Shown piece by piece: positions 55,545 to 64,000 of a stretch of DNA of 64,000 nt. The translations under genes were made by a program, and so were the position numbers. Origin of the DNA: Gambelia wislizenii (lineage: Eukaryota > Chordata > Lepidosauria > Squamata > Crotaphytidae); the NCBI GenBank assembly GCA_030847615.1, contig JAUMIR010000001.1, positions 165,885,001-165,949,000 of the forward strand, given 5' to 3'. The first letter of the stretch is position 1. The number at the start of each line of letters is the position of its first letter. The notes under the pieces are model-generated. The model had not been told where the DNA came from. It searched no databases and was given only the letters and a program-made list of their open reading frames with translations.

Positions 55545-56200
55545 GCACAAAAATCAGTGTGTATAGAGCCATTGTACTGTCTATTCTCCTTTATGGGTCT
55601 GAAACATGGGTCACCTATCGCCACCACTTACGACTCCTCAAGCGCTGTATACGCACAATCCTAAATATACACTGGACTGACTATGTGATGAATGTTGCTG
55701 CCCTTGAGCAAGCAGGGATCACCAGCATTGAGGCCATGATATTGAGAACGCAGCTGCGCTGGGCAGGGCACATTTCTAGAATGGAGGACCATCGCCTCCC
55801 CAAAATAGTACTCTACGGTGAACTCACCACGAGTCAGCGTAAGAGGGGAGCTCCAAAAAAGTGATACAAGGACTCCCTGAAGTAACATCTCAGGCTTGGC
55901 CAAACTGACCACCAACAATGGTCCGCCCTAGCCTCACATTGGGAGACATGGAGACGCACTATCCACAATGCTTCAGCCTTATTTGAGAACTTATGTTGAA
56001 CAAGTCTTGAAGAGAAACAACAACACAGAAAGAATCACAACCCGGAAACATCACCCAAGGAGACCTTCTGCTGTGCTTTCTGCAACCGGACTTATCTCGG
56101 ATTGGCCTTTTTAGTCATCAGTGCGCTTGCAGAAAGCGCGGGATGAGTCCTTCCTGAATCTTCATTTGCGAAGAAAAGCCAGAGAGAGATTCATAGAATA
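55545..56200 (+). pseudogene. Non-LTR LINE ORF2 C-terminal remnant in RIMS1 intron
   Basis: The plus frame encodes ILLYGSETWVTYRHHLRLLK, then LRWAGHISRMEDHRLPKIVL and YGELTTSQRKRGAPKK, the well-known end of the RT region of a vertebrate LINE. It stops at 55862. The sequence beyond (to about 56110) still resembles a Cys-rich zinc-finger-like C-terminus (FCCAFCNRT). It is 5'-truncated, with stops. Its orientation is opposite to RIMS1. I did not assign the clade. Confidence 0.8.
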
Positions 56201-57359
56201 AGTACTGTTTTTACAGTACTGCACTGTACAGTATTACTGTACATTAAAAATGCTGTTTTAAAATATATTTTTATTAACACCTTTAACCTATAGCTTCAGC
56301 AGCTGATGGAGGATATTCTATTTCATCTATTTCATCAAGTTCACAACCGAAAAGGCTCTGCATTGTTTCTCCATGAATTTAAATTGCTGAATTGAAAAGA
56401 CCCTGAGCCCAGTAGACCTCTGAGAATAGGGAGACTTTATGAAGAGATAGGAGAGGTAAAATGACTTATAGGTTATTCTCAATTGTGCTTTGAAGTTAAT
56501 GCCATTTTTACAGATATTTAAAATAAGAACCTACCTCTACAGTAAGACCAGTGCCAGGTTTAAAAGGAGGCTGAACAAACTGTTGCCAATAAGTGGCATC
56601 CTGCTAGGAGCATACACCTATGCATATGTTGTCCTTTTGGGGTTGCTGCAGAAATTGATATTTCCTTCCTCCTTCTTCAGTGTCCAACTCCCCACCCCAC
56701 CTGTTCCACAGTCTCTGAAGCCTCTCACATGGCTATCCTGTGCCCGAGGGGAGGGTAGGATTGGAAAAGCATCTGGCTATTTCGTTGTAGATGGATACAA
56801 AATGATTACATCAGCCCTAGCAGATCTCAGGTGCTGCTGTAATTATTTTGTGTCCATATATGGGGGCATAGCCAGATGCCTCTCCAATCCTGCTTGCTCT
56901 CTGTGATTGACAGAATGGGTCTGCAGTGAGGGTGGGGTTTCAGAGTGTGTACAGTAAGTTGGGGTGACCTATGGCTCAGCCTAGTGTAGGTCCATATGCA
57001 GAACTACTGTGCTACTCTGAGCTACACAGGATTGCAACCAGTGCCTCCCCCCGCCACCTTCCCACTTTGCCTTCCTAGTTTTCAGCTGCAAAGCTTACAG
57101 ATGTGTTGGGTGGCAGTGCTGAAAACAGCACCAGTCCAGTCACCAGGTATTCCTTCTAGAAGTGCAGCTGTCACCTGCTGCTAAGTTCAAAGGCAGCAGG
57201 TGGGGTGGGCAACTTGTAGCCATCCAAATTATTGTTGGTCATCAACTCCTGTATTCTCCAGCCCTTGTCTCCAGAGTCTGGAGATCCCAAAAGAGTGATA
57301 AGAAATGCCATTTGAGTTGTTTCTAATTCCCCATTGAAGCCAAAAAGATCTCAAGTGGA
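56201..57359. other. Unassigned intronic sequence
   Basis: The 138-codon plus frame at 56490-56906 shows no recognisable domain and is not called. Confidence 0.4.
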
Positions 57360-57840
57360 TTTTCCACTCCCACGAGTGATCCACATAACAAAGTCAGAAC
57401 CAGGTTTACTTACAAGGAGGAAAAATCTTTATTTGAGAAAATGTACAGTGCTTACAGGCTTTCCCACACTAAAGATGGATCAGACAGGCAGACTTCTTTT
57501 ATAGAACAATCAGCCAGTCTAAGAACCACCAATGGGATATGGAGTACAATTTATAACATACTTGTTTATTGACATACAAAATAGCTTGTCTAAGTGATTA
57601 ACTGAAGGTATCATATGTGAACATGTCGTATCATAACTTTCTCAGCATAGAATAAAATACTGTATCATAACTTTCTCAGCACTGAGCAAAACATACTCCC
57701 ATAACTGTTTATTTTGGAATGGGAGCTCATTAAAGCTCACAAATGTTAGTGCCATGAGAAAACAGTTCTCAGGGGAAACAAACTCTTCACCTCTTGGGCA
57801 CCCTTTGACCTATCTTTCAACTGAGAAAGCAAACTTCTGA
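57360..57840 (-). mobile_element. Possible LTR, minus strand
   Basis: On the minus strand AATAAAG (near 57428) is followed by ATTTTTCCTCCTTGTAAGTA, AACCTGGTTCTGACTTTG and a GGATCACTCGTGGGAGTGG end. This arrangement is typical of an LTR's R-U5. The upstream boundary is not defined. A duplicated CATAACTTTCTCAGCA lies at about 57630-57680. Confidence 0.35.
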
Positions 57841-59259
57841 TGAGGAGAATGCCAGGGCTTAAGTGGAAGCACTGCAAGTCCCATGTTACACCTCAAAGCT
57901 GCCACTACAAGTCCCAATGCCAAAGCAACCAAACATTTTGTCTGCCATTTTGTATACCCATACAGCTGCCATCAGCCCTGGATAGGGAAGGAGTTAAGTC
58001 TAATAACATCTGGAGGGCAAAGGAGATAATAAAGCTAATAATGGCCTGGCCTGTTAATGAGGTTAGTATTGGTTTCTTCACAATGGTAGGCCATAAAAAC
58101 ATTGTGAACATTTTGTGTGTGTGCGTTAAGAGGGGAGGGGAGTTTCAACTATGGTAGGCCCTGTAGGGCTCACAGGCCCTTAGCAACTGCCCTATCATGC
58201 TTGGTACTGATGCTGATGTTTTAAGACTGCAGCCCTAGGTTTGCCTAACAACAAATTGTTGTGGATCACACAAATGAATTTTTTAAAAAAAGGGAACTGG
58301 GAGAGATGTTATGTTCAAGATTTGAGACAGAAACCAGCAGGTCCTCTCTCTCTCTCTTTTAGAAGATCTTCACCTACTGACACTGTACTCAGTTTCACAT
58401 ACACACAAACACACACACATTCCAATCCACAGGAACATTTCCTCAGTTAAAGTTTCAAGTGTTTATTCAGATATAATCTTCCTAATCTTTCTGCCTACCA
58501 GGCATCAGCAGGGGGTGCCACAGCCCTTTTCCATATGGAACAGATTCACATCTCAAGTATAATAGGAGTCTTCTAAAAATGTTCGTTTTTAAGGGGGGGG
58601 AAAGGTCTCTGTTGGTTTTCTAGGTTAGAAATATCCCCAGAGCCTATGAAAAATTAAAGGCAGCAATAGATGGGAAGAAAATATCACTCTGAGAGCCCAT
58701 TTTTGTTTTTCTGCATAAGCTATATAGGAACTGAGTTTAGAAATGCATTGACAAAGAACCAGCAGGTTATCTGTGATTTTATATGCAGTCTTATATGTGA
58801 TATGAATTTATAACATGCCAAAAAGCCTTCTGTAACACAATGTATTTAGAGATTTTCCAGGCCCAACAAGCTTCTCAGTTGGTGTATATTTGAGTAAATA
58901 AGGGGGTGGAGAGCGCTTCAGAGATGACCTGTTAATTCAGTTCATCATCACCCTGCCCTGCTCCATTACGTGGCAAGGTAGATGCTGACCAGAGGTGGGT
59001 AGCCACATATGCATCACCAAAAAAGAGAGAAAATGCATAATAAAACCGGTCAAAAGAACAATAATATTGTCAGCATAAGCTGATTTATATTCACAAATAC
59101 AAATTTTAAAATTACTATAATAATTTAAATAGAAACATAATGTACCATAGTGGGGAAGACCACATTTATGCTAAGGTCTGCCATCCAGGTCCCAACTTTT
59201 CTTGGGCAATAGCAAGACCCTTGTCCTTCCTTCTGGTTCTTTGTGGTCAAGTGAGACTT
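57841..59259. other. Unassigned intronic sequence with simple repeats
   Basis: (TC)n at about 58345-58360 and (AC)n at about 58395-58420. AGAGATTTTCCAGGCCC at 58850 resembles an element terminus, but no partner was found. Confidence 0.4.
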
Positions 59260-59815
59260 GGTACTTTATCAGAAACACTAAATACAGCATCATAACGACG
59301 CCACATAAATGCGAAAGGGCATGCACATCAGATGACGTCACCCTTTCGCATTTATGTCCTGGCCAAAACCCATACCTTTTTATTGATGACTGAAGCCATC
59401 AATCTCCTGTGGTGCTTTTGTGCCAGCATTGCTGGTGTGTAAAACTTTGCGCCATTTAACTCACGTCCGGTGAAAACATTTCTGGGTGAGATCGCGACAT
59501 CCAGGTAAGTGACACACTTTTTATGATCCTCCCCAGGTTACTTGGAAGTTTGTAAGTGTGTTGTGCTTTTAAAAACTTTTTTGGTGTTATTTTTTGTTTT
59601 ATTTTTGAATTTCCCATGTGATAAAGTCTCGTGAGAATCCGCGGGATTTTGAACAAGGAAGTGAATGGAGTTCCGTTCACTTCCTCTTCATTGCCAGGGA
59701 AGCCTTTGCCAGGAGATAAAGGTAAGTGTGGTGGAAGGCATTCTTTTGCTGGCATAAATATGGCTTTAATTATGCCAGCAAAAGAACATTTTCAGAGGCT
59801 CGTCTGATAAAGTCC
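59260..59815. mobile_element. Non-autonomous DNA element D (TTTTCAGA-terminus family)
   Basis: Left terminus GGTACTTTATCAGAAAC and right terminus, read inverted, GGACTTTATCAGACG. Nested hairpins: CATAAATGCGAAAGGG against CCCTTTCGCATTTATG (59305-59358) and AGGAAGTGAA against TTCACTTCCT (about 59665-59695). The interior is homologous to 16330-16620. AGGTAAGTG occurs at 59503-59511 and 59720-59728. No target duplication is clear (TT on both sides). Confidence 0.65.
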
Positions 59816-60758
59816 TTGGATGGGACAGCTCTTCAACAGAAGGATGGCTTCAGACAGAGGACTGCCTGCTAACAGTCCTTCAAATCAAGGGCTGCCCTAT
59901 ATACAAATTGTCCCCTTTTCTCTGAGATATAATTTGAAGTGGGTGGGGAACCAGAAGCATTGCTAGACACTCCTTGCTTTTCTCCCCAGGTCCCCTAGCC
60001 AATATTGTCTTGGCAGGGCATAGTCCTCATTACAGAATAGGGGGGAAAGCAGCCCCATCCCCCAGCCATTTTTCTCCTTAAATTCCCCCCCAGTAAGTAA
60101 CATTCTTTTTAAAAAAGGTGGAGCCTACTCTGATGCTGTTATGTGAAGAAATACCTTCAAACTGCAGGTGATGGCTACATCCACTTGAATATTTCCACAT
60201 AAATAAATATCTCTTCACACAACAAACTAATAGGTCAGACAAAAGGGTTGGGTTGAAATCTTGCTGACATGCTACCTTTCTGTTTGCATAGATACAGTAT
60301 GTTTGCATAGATACAGATACAGTAAGCATTTCATTAGTGCACTCCAAGAGCATATGAAAAACTCTGCTGGATCAGCTCAAAGGCTTATTTATTCCATCAT
60401 CCTCCCTCACAGAACAGACACCTGAATGCTTCCAGGAAGCACACAAGCAACATACAAGTGAAAAGGCTTGTCATCTAATTCCACTATGTAACCTGTTAGT
60501 TACTTGGAGGCTATTTTCAGCCTGATCCCCAGTGTGATTTCTTAGAAGTAAGTCCTACAGAACTGTGAGAAAGGGACTATGTACTTAAATTCCTCATCCC
60601 TGTCTACTACAATGACTTGCCCACCCTGTGGCAAGATTTTTAAGCCAATTCCAGAAGTAAATTCTGCCAATTTTGCTGGGACTCATTCCCTGTTAAATCC
60701 TTGCTTTCTCAGGTTTAGCGGCATGTTTAATCTTTGTCTTTCTCCTTTATTATCAGAT
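59816..60758. other. Unassigned intronic sequence
   Basis: No supported feature. Confidence 0.35.
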
Positions 60759-61608
60759 TGTTACCTGCCCTGACACCCCCAGCCCCATATCTATATTAAT
60801 AATTGGCAATATTTAATAATTAGGTCAAACACGGTCTTCCACATAGTGCGGCCATTAACATAAACCTGGGGGAACTAGAAACCACCAAAGACAAACATTG
60901 CTTAGTCAGGAATGTACTCAAGGAGAGGCCATCTAAATTATAAAGAAATGCTAATTTGCAAGGCAACGGAAGGCACCTAACCCCATGTGCCGAGGCTGGC
61001 AACTTGAAACCTGTAAACGACCCTCATTATTCTACCCTCACCCAAACAAAGGAAGTTGCTTCCTCACTTTCATTCGCAAAACATTCAACCATTAAAACAC
61101 TATTAACATATCCAGGATTCCTTTGTCACTCTTGAAACAACACCACAAAGTATTGTCTTCTGCTCAAAATCCCATCCCCATAAGGCAAATATTTACTATA
61201 AAAAGCCCTTGAAAACTGTCTTCAGCATCTTTCAGCTCCCCCTCCTACACCCATGCTGCCAGTTTGCTGACTGACCCTCAAAGCGCCACTCTGAGACCTC
61301 TCCACTCTGCTGGTTTCTTCCACAACCTCATCTCTACAGGAAAAGGTATTGTATCATCCACTGGAAACTCCCTTCACTATTCCTCTATCTCAATCTCTCC
61401 CACTTATTTTGCCAGTCTTGTGTGAATCTTGATGCCTGAATGTGTGTATGAATGTTGATATTATTGTTTTCCAAATAAAGATTATTTGTTGTACTATGTA
61501 GCTTAATGTCTCCTCCTTAGTACTGCTATAGTTGGTCATAAGGTCCTGCCATTGCCCACTCTTGCACTGCCAAGTCGAGTACATTAATTCCCCAAATTAA
61601 TGTTGACA
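60759..61608 (+). mobile_element. Endogenous-retrovirus-type LTR with adjacent PBS-like site
   Basis: About 850 bp from TGTTACC to TTGACA. It has a TATAAAA-type box (about 61197-61203) and AATAAA (about 61475-61480). Two bases after the end comes TGGAGGGTCTTCC (61611-61623), placed where a tRNA primer-binding site should be. No gag, pol or env frame follows before unrelated sequence. It is a decayed fragment. Confidence 0.5.
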
Positions 61609-61623
61609 TTTGGAGGGTCTTCC

Positions 61624-62560
61624 AGACCCCGGAGCACTTAGGGTAACAATAGTAACGTTTATTTATTTGTTGCTGTGTTAATATTTTATTGTATTGGCCA
61701 TTCCAACTGAGGGGACTGCAACCAGAGATGACATGGATGCTATCTTATTGATATGATTGGGGGAGGCAACTTCTTCCAGTTTCCCCATCCCTCTGCAATC
61801 TCTGGCCCTCCTCGAAAATCTCCTCTAGAGGGTTGAAGTTTGTAGGGCAGCAGGCAAGGTTTGTGGGAGGAAAGGAGAAATATCCCAAATAGCTCCACCA
61901 AAATGGCTCTGTCAGCATCAGGAGCCTTCTTTGGACCAAAGCCCCCTCCTCCCCCTCCCTGCTCATAGAAGGGCATGATTGGATCTGAGCCATGAAATTG
62001 TGTTGTTCAGTGGCTTGAAATTTCTTGCTAAAGGGCAGAATTAAAATGTTGTAAATAAATCAGTAAGAAATGAAGGAAGGGGAAAATGAAACCCATAGCA
62101 GTTTAAAAAACCTGGCACACAAGAAGTCTGGAACAGAGCCATAACAGAGAACGCAAGCCTGCAATATAAATTTGAATGAAGCAGCTAAATGTTCTTTCTC
62201 TTTGATGCAATCAGCTCATATGCCAGGATCAGAAGTTCAAGTACATCAAGCAGATCTGTCTAATGGATGTGGCACAGCACTCACTAGCATGCGGAAGCAA
62301 ACTCAACAGCTCCTTGCCCCCACCTGTTCCTCTGATCTCCAGAACACTTGCCATGTTAGGTACTCTTCAGGAAACAGAAGATGTATTGCTCATCCACACA
62401 GTATTTCTCTTTTTACCCTGGGCTGAGTGTAAGCAGACAGCAGATAATGAAGAGGTGAACTAGGAAAAAATTTATTCTTCTGTTCTCTCCTCTCCCTGCA
62501 CTTTATCTTAGGAACATAAGAAGACGCCTGTGTCTCCAAGTCAGAGCTTTGAAACGTTGA
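61624..62560. other. Unassigned intronic sequence
   Basis: No gene. Two overlapping minus frames at 61740-61993 lack domains. Confidence 0.35.
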
Positions 62561-62569
62561 CCCTCTTTT

Positions 62570-62690
62570 TTGGGATGGCAAATCCAATAATCACGTAGCC
62601 AACAATGCCCCTGGCTGTCCTGGCTGGGGAATACTGGGAGCTGTGCTTCAAGAAGGGAACTTTTTCAAGTTTCTATACTGGCTTGTAGCA
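62570..62690. mobile_element. Palindromic MITE fragment
   Basis: GGCTGTCCTGGCTGGGGAAT, then ACTGGGAGCTGTGCTTCAAG, is related to 6425-6545. Confidence 0.4.
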
Positions 62691-62769
62691 AATCTCCAGG
62701 GTTTCAGGCGAGTCTTTACCAACCCTATCTGGAGACGGTAGTAATGAGCTGGCCCTCTTCCCACCAAGC

Positions 62770-62890
62770 TACAATGAACTCCAAGTGGCTTACCAGTACT
62801 AATTAAACCAATAAATATTGAATCACAAAGCAATACACTGAAGGACTAACAACACAAAACCAAGCAAAATGTTAACACAATAGCTTAACA
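62770..62890 (-). mobile_element. LINE 3' fragment, minus strand
   Basis: AACTCCAAGTGGCTTACCAG, then an A-rich run ending ACAAAACCAAGC, resembles the CR1/L2-like ends at 17590 and 63720. Confidence 0.4.
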
Positions 62891-62904
62891 GAACAAAAAT
62901 AGCT

Positions 62905-63480
62905 ATAGTATTTTCTGTTCAGGAAATAATATTGCTATGCAGAAATATTATTTACTGTGCAAAAAATATTGTTTCCTGCACACAAAAATGTTGTTTTCTA
63001 TGGACTTTTTCAGATGCTCTTAAAAACCGTTGCAGAGGTCAGGAGGAGGGCAGCGCTGTCCTGCTTCTGGTGGTTGATTTTGCATGCCCCATCCTCCTCC
63101 CATCCTTCATTTGTTCTCCCTCTGTGCTGGAGGGATGAAAAAGGTGCTGCTTGTCATGGACAGACATTTCCGTCAATAAAAAGTGGCAGCTTTTCTGTCT
63201 CTCCAGCATGGATGAAGCTCGGAGGAAGGATGGGAGGAGGACGGGGCATGTGAAATCGACCTCCAGAAACGGGAAGGTGCCATCCTCCTCCTGACCTCCG
63301 CGGGTTTTTTTTTTAAGAGCGTCTGAAAAAGTCCTATGTGATTCAACCAAAGGTGAATTTTGCAGAGCACTTTATGCGCAGAACAACCACTTGTGGGATT
63401 TTGCACAGTGCAAAGATTCTTATCAGTGCAGGATTTTTCTCATCAGAGTTTCATGAGTATTTTGGAAATATTTGCAGATA
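62905..63480. repeat. AT-rich interspersed repeat, interrupted copy
   Basis: The flanks of the hairpin element (62905-63001 and 63335-63480) match the uninterrupted repeat at 53790-54125. Shared blocks are TTTCCTGCACA, GAATTTTGCAGAG and GATTCTTATCAGTGCAG. Confidence 0.55.
63002..63334. mobile_element. 333-bp hairpin DNA element (B)
   Basis: Left terminus GGACTTTTTCAGATGCTCTT and right terminus, read inverted, GGACTTTTTCAGACGCTCTT. Flanked by TAT (62999-63001 and 63335-63337). The arms pair along most of their length (AGGTCAGGAGGAGG, CATCCTCCTCCCATCC), but less perfectly than at 45783. It is nearly the same length as that element (331 bp) with a different interior. Confidence 0.8.
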
Positions 63481-63719
63481 TTATTTCCATTTTTACATAA
63501 GACTGGCACCATAAGTGTGAAGGCCATACTCCTAGGGAACACCCATTCTGTTTCGGTCTGTAGGGATACACAGACCAGGGCCTCAAATAATGAACAGAGT
63601 GAATGACAGTACATATTCAGGAGATGGGGATCCTCAAGAGTTGAGTCTCTGTCTGTTTACAGCTCTCAACTGAAACCAACCACCTTAAACTGAGCACAAG
63701 AATTACATCTAACCAGCTT

Positions 63720-64000
63720 AGAATTAGTTATGTATTTATTATCCTGCTGTTCTCCTGACATGGGATCCAAGGCAGTTTATAAAACACAATGTAGCTAAAA
63801 GAAAAAACAAAATGCCCCCCCTAAAATTATTTTTTTAAAAAATATCAAGACATTGTCATATTAAAATTATCAATAATTTAAAACATTTTAAATCATTTAA
63901 GAATGTAATAAGGATAAAAGTACAGCACACATACCCTATTACAAGGCCCTTTTGCACAATTAATGAGCCAGTGCCTGTTTAAATAAACATCTTCAGGCAG
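63720..64000 (-). mobile_element. LINE 3' end, minus strand, cut by window edge
   Basis: TTATGTATTTATTATCCTGC, then GATCCAAGGCAGTTTATAAA, and GAGCCAGTGCCTGTTTAAAT (AAGGTCTTCAC-type region). It is the same broad family as 17590-17950. Confidence 0.55.

Noticed and set aside
55471..64000. Search for further RIMS1 exons
   Set aside because: No minus-strand segment with splice sites and RIM-like residues was seen upstream of 55469; short alternative exons could be missed by eye.

Overview
This looks like a vertebrate nuclear window, most likely from a squamate reptile and perhaps an iguanian lizard (inference). The evidence is the mix of repeats: tRNA-derived and 5S-rRNA-derived SINEs that share a 3' part, CR1 tails ending in 8-bp repeats, many hairpin DNA elements, a chromodomain Ty3/Gypsy remnant and a nearly full-length L1. 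No prokaryotic gene organisation is present. Almost all short open frames are chance or repeat-derived.

The only host gene I can support is RIMS1 (active-zone scaffold RIM1), on the minus strand. Its last three coding exons lie at 55368-55469, 53185-53324 and 52150-52368. They have GT/AG junctions and compatible phases, and together encode the C2B domain and the C-terminus. The 3' UTR probably runs down to about 50110, with an AATAAA signal at 50131-50136. From 55470 to the right edge is RIMS1 intron. From 1 to about 50100 is the region downstream of RIMS1, where I see only repeats and unassigned sequence.

Layout. 1-4908: LTR-like pieces, a 5S SINE, and a Ty3/Gypsy integrase-chromodomain remnant with its 3' LTR. 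5052-6244: a TTA-flanked DNA element carrying a nested LINE. 8080-16200: an LTR-like repeat split by a 7.4-kb L1 (8581-15959) with a 17-bp target duplication. 16.2-35.9 kb: dispersed DNA elements, SINEs, a pyrimidine-rich minisatellite (about 20.79-21.37 kb) and a possible RFX site (28764-28779). 36-50 kb: SINEs, a Penelope-like inverted-arm element with hammerhead-like cores (39832-40529), hairpin DNA elements and a TA-flanked element (about 48590-49675). 50.1-64 kb: RIMS1 with intronic repeats, including a LINE (about 55.55-56.2 kb), an ERV-type LTR (about 60.76-61.61 kb) and two more hairpin-type DNA elements.

The most interesting signal is a set of non-autonomous DNA elements (45783-46113, 47080-47629, 59260-59815, 63002-63334, and the right end of one near 16722). 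They share termini of the form GGA-N-(A/T)TTTTCAGA or close variants and 3-bp target duplications, but their interiors differ. Three of them carry exact copies of the 5' splice-donor-like 9-mer AGGTAAGTG. All identifications were made by reading; no database search or folding was run.
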